A DNA stretch of 64,000 nucleotides from Chrysomallon squamiferum (GCA_012295275.1 CM022677.1:1047147-1111146); one strand, 5' to 3'. Positions 45,425 through 53,639 are shown, counted from the first letter of the stretch. Translations and numbers: made by a program. The notes: generated from the sequence alone by a model not told the origin.

Positions 45425-45913
45425 TTTTAATTTTTTTAATTTCATGCAGATCCATAATTCTGTCCAGACTAAAAACTATGTGCTGGAACTTCAGTTCTGC
45501 AGTTGTCAGTAAATTGCACTGTTGGTGGTATTCAATAATTCTATTATAATAGCTATAAACTGATAATTTAGTAAACAGACCACAGCTTTTACAGTTTTCT
45601 AAAACTAATTAATATATAATTATTATATCATTAAAATAAGATCTATGGGAAAATATATTGTTTAAAAATTTAACAAAGTACATTTTTTGTAAACAAACCC
45701 ACGTGCGAAATTAATTTCTCTTGAATCCTCAAGACTACAGACGTATATTGTCTTTTCAGTAAAGTAAGAAACTGATAGAAGTACAGACAAATAAGGTTAA
45801 AGAGCAGATAGTTATGTTACCTCTAGATTTTTCCAATACAGATTATCTGGGGTTACTTTCTCGCCAATTTGTGCATACGGTTTAACTACTGTTTTCTTGA
45901 AGGAGGAGGCCAT
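10312..45913 (-). CDS. UTP15: UTP15, U3 snoRNP / t-UTP WD40 protein, complete
   Basis: Nucleolar component of the small-subunit processome (t-UTP/UtpA subcomplex) needed for pre-18S rRNA processing and linked to rDNA transcription. Thirteen coding exons on the minus strand: 45913-45821, 44752-44660, 40982-40798, 39726-39603, 35430-35376, 34861-34736, 17976-17841, 16795-16711, 13259-13110, 11419-11318, 11015-10882, 10670-10612, 10505-10312. All phases join: 1536 nt, 511 aa (human 518). Seen: N-terminal [14 protein letters not shown], then WD40 repeats with [41 protein letters not shown] and RHVKVYD (about residues 40-315), a basic KR-rich linker (about 318-345), and the UTP15 C-terminal domain (about 350-500; [30 protein letters not shown]). 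Exons are intact. Introns total about 34 kb; the largest (34735-17977) is 16.8 kb. Head-to-head with ARID3, convergent with NUDT12. Confidence 0.97.
10752..10874. repeat. (CA)n microsatellite in UTP15 intron 11
   Basis: About 120 bp of CA repeat with CAGA interruptions, starting 7 bp from the exon-11 donor. The UTP15 pre-mRNA therefore carries a long GU tract right behind this 5' splice site. Confidence 0.95.
11411..12945. repeat. 33-bp minisatellite derived from the UTP15 exon-10 acceptor
   Basis: Array of units of about 33 bp, with about 24-bp variants. The right-most UTP15 exon-10 bases and their acceptor are the first unit. Copies to about 12060 carry CCCCCTGAAAC, which on the minus strand is GTTTCAG/GGGG, a copy of the 3' splice site. 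Copies from about 12065 carry CATTCTAAAAC or CATTGTAAAAC instead, losing the CAG. The distal half has a higher-order block seen again from about 12290, 12610 and 12745. Confidence 0.95.
13007..13090. repeat. 22-bp tandem repeat in UTP15 intron 9
   Basis: Four copies of a unit containing ACACTCAGTGTTGTATGTGG, ending 20 bp from the exon-9 donor. The unit itself contains the palindrome ACACTCAGTGT. Confidence 0.85.
13411..14162 (+). mobile_element. Tigger/pogo-type DNA transposon, internally deleted and inactive
   Basis: Terminal inverted repeats begin CAGTGGTACCTTGACTTA at both ends and are flanked by TA on each side (13409-13410, 14163-14164), the target duplication of Tc1/mariner-pogo elements. 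At about 13650-13870, split over frames and broken by stops, are remnants resembling the N-terminal helix-turn-helix region of jerky/Tigger transposases: [21 protein letters not shown] and IISKL. The catalytic DDE region is absent, and the 752-bp copy is non-autonomous. It lies in UTP15 intron 8. Family assignment is from memory of Tigger-like proteins and ends. Confidence 0.8.
14230..15005. repeat. TG-rich minisatellite in UTP15 intron 8
   Basis: About 775 bp of imperfect units of about 28-31 bp built on GTGTGTACATGTGTAGG and TGTATGTTAGTG. Open frames on both strands across it are repeat artefacts. Confidence 0.9.
15671..15705. repeat. Poly(A) run
   Basis: About 35 A residues in UTP15 intron 8, preceded by a CAT repeat at about 15567-15592. 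No retroelement body is recognisable beside it. Confidence 0.85.
15720..16060. other. High-complexity island in UTP15 intron 8
   Basis: About 340 bp of mixed-composition, non-repetitive sequence between homopolymer tracts. No exon with correct splice sites. Candidate conserved noncoding or old transposon sequence; unidentified. Confidence 0.3.
16214..16250. repeat. Poly(T) followed by poly(G)
   Basis: A long T run turning directly into a run of seven or more G, then an A run at about 16287-16304. Probably prone to polymerase slippage, so exact length is unreliable. Confidence 0.85.
17354..17823. repeat. GA-rich microsatellite directly behind UTP15 exon 7
   Basis: About 470 bp of GA/GACA units, including a pure GA run at 17772-17822. 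It begins 18 bp beyond the exon-7 donor, so the transcript carries a long CU tract there. Serine/leucine-rich open frames across it are artefacts. Confidence 0.95.
18066..18500. repeat. TG-rich repeat ahead of UTP15 exon 7
   Basis: About 435 bp of TGTG/TATGTGTG repeat, read as CA-rich in the UTP15 transcript, ending about 90 bp from the exon-7 acceptor. Confidence 0.95.
18560..18760. other. High-complexity island in UTP15 intron 6
   Basis: About 200 bp of balanced composition with TAATGA and CAGATAA-type motifs, sharply bounded by AT-rich and repeat sequence. Noncoding as far as I can read; enhancer candidate. Confidence 0.3.
18905..18955. repeat. (TG)n microsatellite
   Basis: TG repeat with TATG interruptions, in UTP15 intron 6. 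Confidence 0.9.
20050..20400. repeat. GA/CAGAGA repeat with internal higher-order unit
   Basis: Pure GA runs alternate with ACAGAGACAGAGATCCAGAG blocks, giving about three copies of a unit of about 60 bp, then decay into GA-rich sequence. Confidence 0.9.
20460..20850. other. High-complexity island in UTP15 intron 6
   Basis: Non-repetitive sequence between a GA repeat and a TG repeat, without a readable exon. Unidentified. Confidence 0.25.
20870..21062. repeat. TG-rich minisatellite, about 55-bp unit
   Basis: Three imperfect copies of a unit containing TGTGTGTTGGTGTGTATATG, ending in a pure TG run. Confidence 0.9.
21365..21395. repeat. (GA)n microsatellite
   Basis: About 15 GA units in UTP15 intron 6. 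Confidence 0.9.
21590..23470. other. Extended high-complexity region in UTP15 intron 6
   Basis: About 1.9 kb of mainly non-repetitive sequence, unusual for this intron, with local GC-richer stretches at 22.0-22.4 and 22.75-23.3 kb. No ORF with flanking splice sites is convincing. It contains an ACAATGG SOX-type core near 22170. Candidate regulatory sequence or decayed transposon. Confidence 0.3.
23480..24900. other. Very AT-rich intronic stretch
   Basis: Low-complexity A/T sequence with repeated phrases such as ATAAAAATAATAACAACTAT. I see no gene in it. Confidence 0.5.
24910..25036. repeat. (AAT)n microsatellite
   Basis: AAT trinucleotide repeat of about 125 bp with interruptions. Confidence 0.95.
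25150..25550. repeat. Minisatellite, about 30-bp AAACTGTACAATGAAGAA-type unit
   Basis: Begins with a 46-bp duplication (about 25160-25260), followed by about nine imperfect copies containing CTGTACARTGAAGAAACA. The lysine/asparagine-rich open frame across it is a repeat artefact. Confidence 0.9.
26352..26410. repeat. (TTA)n microsatellite
   Basis: About 19 TTA units in UTP15 intron 6. Confidence 0.95.
26855..28660. repeat. 45-bp minisatellite array with higher-order structure
   Basis: About 40 copies of a 45-bp unit (GTGTTATTTGTACACACATC + TCTACTGCTGTGTTCACACA + CTGTA), mixed with shortened units lacking the ACACACTGTA end. Because 45 is a multiple of three, several frames stay open for hundreds of bases; none starts or ends like a gene. 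A cluster of short units recurs near 26940, 27290 and 27665. Confidence 0.97.
29459..29512. repeat. (TTA)n microsatellite
   Basis: About 17 TTA units, followed by a GAAAAAAA-rich stretch. Confidence 0.95.
29755..29900. repeat. (TA)n, poly(T) and (TTA)n cluster
   Basis: A TA run at about 29755-29775, a T run at about 29789-29808 and TTA repeats to about 29895. Confidence 0.9.
30165..30292. repeat. About 20-bp minisatellite
   Basis: Six copies of a unit containing CAGTCAACCTGTAGTCTACA. The unit includes the partial palindrome TGTAGTCTACA. Confidence 0.9.
31100..31640. other. High-complexity island in UTP15 intron 6
   Basis: About 540 bp of balanced, non-repetitive sequence in an AT-rich setting, with two copies of CTTTTATAAACTTC about 75-80 bp apart, one followed by TTGAAGAA. 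Reading frames on both strands lack splice sites and recognisable domains. Best candidate conserved noncoding element of this intron. Confidence 0.4.
31960..32290. repeat. Poly(T)/poly(A) homopolymer cluster
   Basis: Several T runs (31.96-32.04 kb) facing long A runs (about 32162-32201 and 32265-32280). These could fold back on each other in RNA. Confidence 0.85.
32560..32790. repeat. TG repeat followed by AGT/AAT/AAC trinucleotide tract
   Basis: TG-rich run at 32560-32610 and degenerate trinucleotide repeat (AGT, then AAT and AAC) to about 32785. Confidence 0.9.
33015..33350. repeat. 38-40-bp minisatellite
   Basis: About eight copies of a unit with ACTAGTACTAGACAACCAG and TTTGATATTAAACTTTTCT. 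Copies differ by small indels. Confidence 0.92.
33400..33610. other. High-complexity island in UTP15 intron 6
   Basis: About 200 bp with TAATCC, CCAATCA and ACTAATCAAAT-type homeodomain-like motifs beside the minisatellite. Noncoding; enhancer candidate by composition only. Confidence 0.3.
34500..34700. repeat. 28-bp minisatellite beside the UTP15 exon-6 donor
   Basis: About seven copies of a unit containing ACTAACTAGATATAACTAAC, ending about 40 bp from the donor. Confidence 0.92.
34868..34945. repeat. 11-12-bp tandem repeat before the UTP15 exon-6 acceptor
   Basis: About seven CTCAACACAAA units. On the UTP15 strand they read TTTGTGTTGAG, a U/G-rich tract leading into the acceptor. The frame stays open through it by chance. 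Confidence 0.9.
36700..36990. other. High-complexity island in UTP15 intron 4
   Basis: About 290 bp containing CATCAAAG (TCF/LEF-like), CCTAATTACA (homeodomain-like) and other non-repetitive sequence. It lacks coding potential with splice sites. Candidate regulatory element. Confidence 0.35.
38028..38340. repeat. About 25-30-bp minisatellite
   Basis: About ten copies built on GACTGCCACTGGAAATATGG and TCTTATT, with shortened variants lacking GCCA. Confidence 0.92.
38883..38892. promoter_or_regulatory. PBX-MEIS composite motif
   Basis: CTGTCAATCA, the reverse complement of TGATTGACAG, the known PBX-PREP/MEIS composite site. It lies in UTP15 intron 4, about 30 bp from a CTCF-like CACCAGAGGG. 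A 10-bp match is expected by chance now and then. Confidence 0.3.
40310..40670. repeat. About 34-bp minisatellite in UTP15 intron 3
   Basis: About ten copies of a unit containing TTATGACTGATAGTGATTCA and GTTTATGATTTGAA, ending about 130 bp before exon 3. Confidence 0.93.
40983..44659 (-). other. UTP15 intron 2
   Basis: 3.7 kb, AT-rich. High-complexity islands at about 41560-41850 and 41990-42370 include TTGCATCTAATTGCAGA and other homeodomain-like sequence. Trinucleotide repeats occur near 42620-42710 and 43590-43650. No exon is supported. Confidence 0.7.
44753..45820 (-). other. UTP15 intron 1
   Basis: 1.07 kb with AAT/TTA microsatellites at about 45240-45430. A sequence near 44836-44855 reads CAGCAGGTGGTGCC on the minus strand, one mismatch from a CTCF core. 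Confidence 0.6.
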
Positions 45914-46279
45914 GTTTTGTTAAGTCTTTATATTACTATTAGTTTGGGATGGATTTACAAATTACGCTTACATTTCGAGATAATCGAGGCTAACATCGAA
46001 ATATTCGTCAAAAGAGGTCGCTATGAACGTCTTGTTTACTTCGGTCGTTTCCGCGTAAGGGGCACTGACTCACGGAAACCACCGGTTATGTCCAGCAATG
46101 TTATTGGTCGATCACGTGCCTACTGCATAAATTAATATCATTGAATGACGGGATATGGGAAAGAGGGATTATTTGATAAAGTGCGCTACCAAAATTGGCC
46201 CCAGCATATCTAACGAGTTGAGGTCGAAAGAACGACCCGAGTCGTTCTGCGAAGACTTACTTGCCAAAATTAAAGAGTT
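45914..46279. promoter_or_regulatory. Bidirectional UTP15/ARID3 promoter region
   Basis: The two start codons face away from each other 366 bp apart. The segment is GC-richer than its surroundings and contains an AP-1-like TGACTCA (46066-46072), an inverted CCAAT box ATTGG (46103-46107) and an E-box CACGTG (46113-46118). CACGTG is the MYC/MAX-type site frequent in ribosome-biogenesis promoters. Transcription starts are not determinable here. Confidence 0.6.
46229..46248 (+). promoter_or_regulatory. Perfect 8-bp inverted repeat in ARID3 5' leader
   Basis: AGAACGACCCGAGTCGTTCT: eight-base arms around a CCGA loop, 31 nt upstream of the most upstream in-frame ATG. In RNA it would form a stem-loop; in DNA it could bind a dimeric factor. 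Confidence 0.5.
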
Positions 46280-47661
46280 ATGTCACAGACAGAACAGAGC
46301 ACTGACAACATCATGGTAAGTGACATTTTACTGAGTTGTGCCTCTTCCACAATAGTTCGTCTGCTTTTTAGAAACTAATAAGATAGCGCTTTGTTTCGCT
46401 TTTATATTTTTAATATCATGAGTATTTTGTTACGTTTTTAATCAAAAGATAAATTTACGTTTTTAAAACTGTTTTCGTTTATTTTCTTTCTGTTTCTTTT
46501 CATATACTCAACTTTTATAATTTATTAATATTTATCTTAAATATAAAAAAAAAAAAATTGCGTTTTTTTTTTTTTTTTTTTTTTTTGAATTGTTTTGTTT
46601 GGTTGGTTGTTGTTTTTTATTGTGTATTTTATTATTTTATTTCTTTTCTTTTTTTTTTTTTTCTATTTTTGTTGTTGTTGTTGTTGTTTCATTATATTTG
46701 TTTGTGTTTATTTTTTTATCTGTACGTATTCGTGTAGCTAATATATAGATATCATGTATATAGTTTTATATCAAACTGCTATTTATTAAAAAGCTATGAC
46801 CTGTAGGTTCTTAGAATAAAGTCATATTATTGATCTTTTTCTTTCTGTTTTTAAAATTAAAGGTGTTATTTTATTTGTTTTCTACTTTTTATTATTTATC
46901 AAAATATATTTTACAAAATCTTATGTATCAAAAAAAGTAAATTAATTGAAATTATTTATTTTTTTAAACCTTTTTATTTTATTTTATTTTATTTTATTTT
47001 ATTTCAGTTTATTTTAATTCTTATTTTATTATTATTACTTTTGTCTTTTTGTTTTTAGGCCACTGAAACTCTCCGACAGAATTCAGAAAATATTCGCTCA
47101 ATGACAGAAAACATACGACATGAATCGGACATAGAATCGGATAATTTTAGCGAAAACGGAGAGGTTTGTGATCTAAGTGCAGAAAAATTAGACCCAGCTG
47201 ACAGAGAACTTTACGAGAAATTAAAACAGCAGGAACGAGAGGAGAGAGAGGAAATTGAAAAAGAACTTAAAGCCCACGAAGATGCTTTGGCTCGCCATCA
47301 GGAGGAACTTAGGGCCAGGGAAAAAGAACTTAGAATTGCACAAGAAATCATGGTTCAAAGAGAGAGAGAAATGTTGACAAAACACACGGAGGAATACAGA
47401 GCTCAGATAGCGCATGCACATGCACAGGCATTGTCACTTTCTCAAGTGGGCCGAACCCCATCCCCCAAAAACCTAAAGATAGACACTCATGCGGGGAGAC
47501 CCGAACTTCAGAGCCACAGTCCTTTCTCATCCCAGCCCTCCCCTGACAGATTCCCCCGTGTGCCGTCACAGTCTCTGTCATCAGGGGGGTCCCACTCTCC
47601 CCCAGACCAAGGCAATGACGGGCGAGCTCATCACTGGACTTTTGAAGAACAGTTTAAACAG
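46280..47661 (+). CDS. ARID3: ARID3 / dead ringer-like transcription factor, 5' part
   Basis: N-terminal part of an ARID-domain transcription factor of the ARID3/retained (dead ringer) family, which binds AT-rich DNA in development. Exons 46280-46315 and 47059-47661 (phase 0 junctions) give 213 residues. Seen: acidic start with ESDIESDNF, a long charged predicted coiled coil (about 61-136; EREEREEIEKELKAHEDAL), an S/P-rich stretch (about 140-195), then HHWTFEEQFKQ at the exon end. In ARID3 proteins this continues as LYEL and the ARID domain, so the next exon should begin there; I do not find it in the window. An in-frame TAA lies at 46271-46273, making 46280 the most upstream ATG. In-frame alternatives are 46313 (last codon of exon 1, ATG/gtaagt) and 47101. 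The paralogue (A, B or C) cannot be assigned. Confidence 0.88.
46316..47058 (+). other. ARID3 intron 1
   Basis: 743 bp, gtaagt donor and TTTTTGTTTTTAG acceptor, mostly T-rich with TTTTA repeats at about 46975-47005. Confidence 0.75.
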
Positions 47662-47919
47662 GTTAGTGATCAATATCAGCTTTTTTACATCTTACAGACA
47701 CGATTTGTAATTAATTCACTTTTTTTTTTTTAAATTTCTAAAGATTAAATGTTCAAAGTTATATTAGTTTAAATACTAAAACTGACACAATCATATTTTA
47801 AATAAGAGTAAGCGTTTATAATATTATGTACGTTTTAAAATCAACTTAACCACAGACAATAATTTTACTAACTTATAAATAGCATCACATTACAATATAG
47901 AGTATGTTTAATTTGACAC

Positions 47920-48130
47920 ATTTTAATAATAATAATAACGACAATAGCAACAACAGCAATAACTATAATAATAATAATAATAATCGTAGTAATAATAATA
48001 ATAATAGAAATAATAATAATATAAACAATAATAATAATAATAATATATCAGTAAATCAATAAATAATAATATATCAGTAAATCAATAAATAATAAGAATA
48101 ACAGCAACAATAATATATTAATAATAAAAG
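47920..48130. repeat. Degenerate (AAT)n tract with a 25-bp duplication
   Basis: AAT/AAC trinucleotides; the phrase AATAATATATCAGTAAATCA occurs twice in tandem near 48040-48090. Further TTA repeats lie at 48340-48435. Confidence 0.85.
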
Positions 48131-48789
48131 AACGGTTATACAATACCAGATTGTACTAAAAATAATTTTTAATAAACTACAAATATTTGTTTCGTTGTTT
48201 CTAACAAATATAATTTTAATTCGTACAAACAATTCTTGTTATTTAAAAGAAATAATAATACAATAATAATATTTATTATTATTAATAATATTATTATTAT
48301 AACAACAACAACAACAATAATAAAATGTGTTTCTTAAAGCTATATTATTATTATTGTTATTATTATTATTATTATTATTAATATTTCCTCCATGTTGATT
48401 ATAGCTGCTATTTATTATTATTATTATTATTATTGTTATTATTGTTATTAAATTAAGTAGGAAGTAACAAAAATGTCGATGTACTTAACTCGACTTAGTA
48501 TTCACTAAGCGAATAAATTTAGAAATTTATATATCCATAGCAAAATAATATCTTACAAATATTTTCTTCTTCTTTTTGATTTTATTATTATTATTGTTAT
48601 TAATATTATTGTTATTGTTAGTGTTGTTGTTGTTGGTTGTTGTTGTTATCTTTTTAATGATAATAATAATAAAGAAAAAGTAACTGAGAACTAGCAATAA
48701 CAATTTATTTTTAACTTATTTAGATTCAGAAATGGGATAAAGCAGCAAAAAAAAAAAAGCTCAGTCTGTTTAAATTCCATTTATATTTT

Positions 48790-48790
48790 T

Positions 48791-48825
<35 letters not shown>
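48790..48825. repeat. (TA)n microsatellite
   Basis: About 17 TA units in ARID3 intron 2. Confidence 0.9.
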
Positions 48826-48828
<3 letters not shown>

Positions 48829-48949
48829 TGGATTGTTTTTAAATTATACATTAAAACGGTTGTTACAAAATTACAAAAGTAAATTAGTCTGGAATTTCTG
48901 TTAATATTTTTCACTGGAACATTTATAATTTATAATTTGTAATTTTACA

Positions 48950-49110
48950 AGAAACGATGATATTTTTAACGCGCTTTCGCCGTTGAACGCCTGGTGATCT
49001 TGCATGCTCGGGGAGGTGTTGATTACTTCTTCAAATAAGTACGGACCCCTGGGCTACACGTGCAGGCTGACCTCAGCACACTAGTAACAGTGCGACACGC
49101 GCAGAAACAA
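48950..49110. other. GC-richer island in ARID3 intron 2
   Basis: About 160 bp of CpG-containing unique sequence (for example CTACACGTGCAGGCTGACCT) amid A/T repeats. Noncoding; possible enhancer. Confidence 0.35.
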
Positions 49111-49439
49111 TTTTTACATCACGAAAAAAGTAAAAATAATATGAATGTTTTAGAAAACGAATGATCCAAAGTTCAATATCTGTGACAATAACTATTTTTG
49201 TTAATGCAAAATAAAATAAAAATATGTTAAAAATAAAAATATAATAATTAAAAAAACCCTAAAAATTAATTAAATAAAGTATAATAAAGTATTTAATTAA
49301 TTGCAATAAAATATAAAAAGAATTAACGAAAAACTGTTTTAATATCAAAAATAGAACCAGTAAATAACAATTTGTAAGGTAAATATTCTGAAATGAAATT
49401 TTATATATGTGTGTGTGAAAATAATTATGTATGTGTGTA

Positions 49440-49615
49440 TGTATGTATGTATACATCTATCTATCTATCTATCTATCTATCTGTCTGTCTATCGTGTCTG
49501 TCTATATATGTCTACCTATCTACCTATCTATGTCTATGTATATGTCTGTATCTATATCTGTATCTATATCTGTATCTATATCTGTATCTATATCTGTATC
49601 TATATCTATATAAAT
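49440..49615. repeat. (CTAT)n / (TCTGTATCTATA)n compound microsatellite
   Basis: CTAT and CTGT tetranucleotides, then five 12-bp TCTGTATCTATA units. Tyrosine/isoleucine-rich frames are artefacts. Confidence 0.93.
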
Positions 49616-50199
49616 ATATACATATATACCTATGTATGTGTGTAAGACTAAATTAAAATTTCTCAGAAGTATGACAAAGCTTTAGTTTATCATTTCTTTT
49701 CACCAAGTGCAAATTCATTGTAACCCCATCTCCATAAACCTGCTGAGATGATAAATAAGGGTGTTTTTCTTTTCTTTTCTTTTCTTTTTCTTTTTCCAAA
49801 CTTTATATATAAACTACTTAATTTTTTTTTTTTTTTAAAAGCTGCATTACGAATATATAAATCGTGTGGATTGAAACATTAACAAAACAAATTAAAAAAT
49901 AAATAAATAAAAAAGAAAGAGAAAAGAAAGCTTAAGAAAAATTCACTTCGAAAAACATACATGAATAGATTATTCACACGTCTTTCTTGACACAAATTTC
50001 ATGATGTTCTTCAGTATCAATTATTTTAGTTTATTATAAATTACATATTTACCAGCTGAACGACATTTTAGCAAATATGGGTTTGTTTATATAAAGTTAA
50101 GTTAAACTGAAAACCACGGAACAAAAGGTAAAACATCAGTTTAACTGATGCTTTTGTATTCTAATTTAAAACTTCTTCATTTATTTAAGTTATTGTCTG

Positions 50200-50820
50200 T
50201 GACGTCAGCGTCATTGTGCTGTTTAATTAAAGGTTCTGTCTATGATTTGATGTGACAGGTTTTCTGTGTTCTTACCAGAGATGAGTTATAAAATTTCACA
50301 AACGTATTGCACTAGATGTGTGTTTGTACTACAATTAAAAATTGATTCATTGTTTTAACTTTATTACCTGGGGAAGTTTAACGAGTTCTTTGTTACGTGG
50401 TGCGTAAAACAAAACACTTCAAGTGTATATTAGCTTTGTTTCCACCATTTTGTCCTTCTGCAACAAAAATGTTAGATTCAGCTGAAACTTTAATGAATTT
50501 CTTTATATGACAAACTACAAAATGGCTTAATATTTATTGAGCAGAATATAAGATGCGTTGAATGCTGCCTCCACAAAGACAAGACGAGAATTTAAAAAGC
50601 TTCTTGTCATTGGGCTAGTTAAAAATGTATGTGTAATTGCAACATGTTTTCTCTGGATTTATATCAATGCTCATTTTGTCCCATTATGAAGGATCACGTG
50701 AGGCGAGGGATGAAACGTCTGCATTCAGACTGATTTGCTGAAGATATTAATGTTTTACAAAAACTGCTCAACGGTGGAGAAACATTTCTTAGCGTTATCA
50801 CTGCCGCGCCGTAAATTAAT
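50200..50820. other. High-complexity stretch in ARID3 intron 2
   Basis: About 600 bp of mixed unique sequence with no convincing exon. It includes TGACGTCAG (CRE-like) at about 50200-50208. Confidence 0.3.
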
Positions 50821-50878
50821 AATGTATCATTAATTGTCACATTCTTTATCTATCTTTTCATTTTAATGTATTTTATTC

Positions 50879-50906
50879 TCTTCTTCTTCTTCTTCTTCTT
50901 CTTCTT

Positions 50907-50937
<31 letters not shown>

Positions 50938-51015
50938 TTCTTCTTCTTCTTCTTCTTCTTCTTCTTATTATTATTATTGTTATCATCATTATCATCATTA
51001 TCATCATCATCATCA
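50879..51015. repeat. (CTT)n then (ATC)n microsatellite
   Basis: About 85 bp of CTT trinucleotides followed by ATT and ATC repeats. The polyarginine frame on the minus strand is an artefact. Confidence 0.95.
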
Positions 51016-51369
51016 ATGGATATATTTCAGGTTCATTCTTTATAAAAAATTTCATTAAATTTTTTTTTTTAATTTTAGGTTTCTATTTTGTAAACTAGTA
51101 CAAATTAGAAAAATGTTTTTTCGTTTGTTTTTTTTTTTGTGTTTTTTTTCCCCCTATTTTAAATACATTTTCATTTTTACTTTCGATGTATTGTCATTTA
51201 TAGAAAAAAAATTCTTTCTTAGAAATTCTTTTCTTTCCCTCTTTAATTTTCTACGATCAAAAAAAAATAAAAATTCCTGAATTCCCTTATCATTGAAATT
51301 AAATAAATATTTATTTTCTTCGAATTCTATTGCGCGCTCATCTTTTTGTGTATTCTGTAACATGGAAAT

Positions 51370-51600
51370 AAAAAGTCCCATTTCCATCCCTCGACTCCGC
51401 CCACCTGTCAATCAAGCCGACAGCGACGAGCACAAGAAAACGCATTTCTCAGTGATCCATCCACAGAGCCGGCACTACCTGCAACCATTTCACAAGCAGG
51501 CCTTGAATAAAATCACTAACAAATCAGAAACATTTATCAATCGATTCACAATGTATTGGACAGCACTGAAATGTATTAGAAAGTACTGATGAAGTGGGAG
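51370..51600. other. High-complexity island with a PBX-MEIS motif
   Basis: Unique, GC-richer sequence in ARID3 intron 2. It includes CTGTCAATCA at 51405-51414, the complement of the PBX-PREP/MEIS site TGATTGACAG. A 98-codon frame crosses it but lacks splice sites, so it is probably noncoding. Confidence 0.35.
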
Positions 51601-51712
51601 GAGTCAAGGATACAGAAAAAGATTGCTGTGTAATTTTGCAACTGTTGATCGTCAGGGCAATAGTCATCGTAAAATCATATTTCATTTTGAAATTAATAAA
51701 AATACGTAACTG

Positions 51713-51831
<119 letters not shown>

Positions 51832-52759
51832 TTCTGTTAGATTTATTCTTTCTAAAAAATTATTTTTCTTTGTAAATGACAAATTCATAACAATCGTGTG
51901 TGTTTGTGTATATGATGTGTGTGTGGGTAAGTGGGTGTGTGTTTGTGTTTATGTGTGTATGTATGTATATATCTGTGTCTGTGTGTGTGTTGTTGTACGT
52001 ATGAAAAATATGAACAAACCAGTTCAGTGGGGAAATTAACAGGCCTTCTGTTCTTATTAACATATAAGCATATGTACAGTAGAATAGTAGATGAGAATAC
52101 GGGATACTTTTAATTGGTGCACAAAAGAAAGACGTGTTTGTTTATTTAGCTGTTATGAGAGGGTGATGACACAGATAGCACGATTCCTTGGTTTTATTTT
52201 CTTTTCTTTGATTCAGTCAATGTGTTAACGAAAAAAAAAAAGATTCAAGGTGTTTAATTACAGAAAATGAAGCGAAAGTGTGAACTTTGTCGTACACTTT
52301 CAATTACAATTTGTCTTAATAAAGAAAGTTAGCTGACACTCAGAGTCTACTGAATTTCTGTATCAACATGTTAGTTAGGGGTCTGGCCGCTTTTCCCCTT
52401 TGATCGAATTAGTTAACCCTATCGGCGCTAACACTGATACTTTATCATATTCTGTTCTTGTAAGTAGTCATTGTTATCCTTATTAGCAGTTGCACGAAAA
52501 TCACAATCAGATACGAAGTGTTAATGGCTACAGAAACAGAGGGAGTATGCAATAGCTTTGATCTCAACTGGTTCTTAAAAGTGTTAAATATATATTTTGA
52601 TAAAGCATACTGCCTTATTGTTGTGATATTTTAAAAACGAGTTTTGTTATTTTATACGGAATGTACTTGATATGCTTGGTAATGTTGATTCTTTCGCAGC
52701 TGTAATTTATTTACTTTATCAGTTATTAGTTCACGATTATATAACAACAGCAATATTAT

Positions 52760-52930
52760 ATAATGATGATAATAATAATAATAATATCAATTATAGTAAT
52801 AGTAAAAATAATAAAAATAACTATAATGAAGACGACGGTGATAATAATAATAATAATAATAATAATAAAATATAATAATAATAATAATAAATATAATAAT
52901 AATAACAACAACAATAATAATAACAATATT
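52760..52930. repeat. Degenerate (AAT)n tract
   Basis: AAT, AAC and GAT trinucleotides over about 170 bp. Confidence 0.9.
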
Positions 52931-53307
52931 TTTTTATTTTAATTGCGATAAACACAAAACAATATTAATTCATATATTTATTTATTCAAAATATTCGGCG
53001 GCTAAATAATGATTAATGATTAATTTAAATCTCACTTTCTTCTTTTTACGAAAGTAAACGTAGATAATTTTGAAGAATAAATAATTAAATACGTAAACAA
53101 TTACTTATAATGTTTTAATACGAAACAAATCACAGAAAGAAATTTAAAATAAAAAAGAAAATTAAAGAAAGAGAATTAAATTTCAGTATAAAGGAAAATG
53201 AAACAAAGAATGTAAATATTCCCACCATTCATTTCTTTAGCGTTTTCACCTTCACTGGAAAATATGATAAACATAGTTTCTGTTAAAATTTCCTTTCTTT
53301 TATTTTT

Positions 53308-53351
53308 GTATCTATCTATTTATCTATTTATTTATTTATTTATTTTTGTAT

Positions 53352-53402
<51 letters not shown>

Positions 53403-53419
53403 TTTGTTTATTTATTTGT

Positions 53420-53454
<35 letters not shown>

Positions 53455-53595
53455 TTTTTGTATTTATTAATTTGTTTATTTATTTGTTTGTTTATTTATT
53501 TATTTATTTATTTATTTATTTTTGTATTTATTAATTTGTTTATTTATTTGTTTGTTTATTTATTATTTAATTATTTATTTTATTTATTTATATAC
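53308..53595. repeat. (TTTA)n tetranucleotide array with higher-order unit
   Basis: About 285 bp of TTTA, with TTTG interruptions recurring about every 64 bp (TTTTTGTATTTATTAATTTG), so the array also duplicated in larger blocks. Confidence 0.95.
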
Positions 53596-53639
53596 TATAA
53601 AAATACTACTACTCATAACACTAAATCTGTTATTACTTC

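Noticed and set aside
45869-46135. Plus-strand 88-codon frame
   Set aside because: Antisense to UTP15 exon 1 and running into the shared promoter; no family resemblance.
51293-51589. Possible additional ARID3 exon
   Set aside because: The translation has no ARID similarity (the expected continuation is LYEL and the ARID core) and no acceptor precedes it in the right phase.
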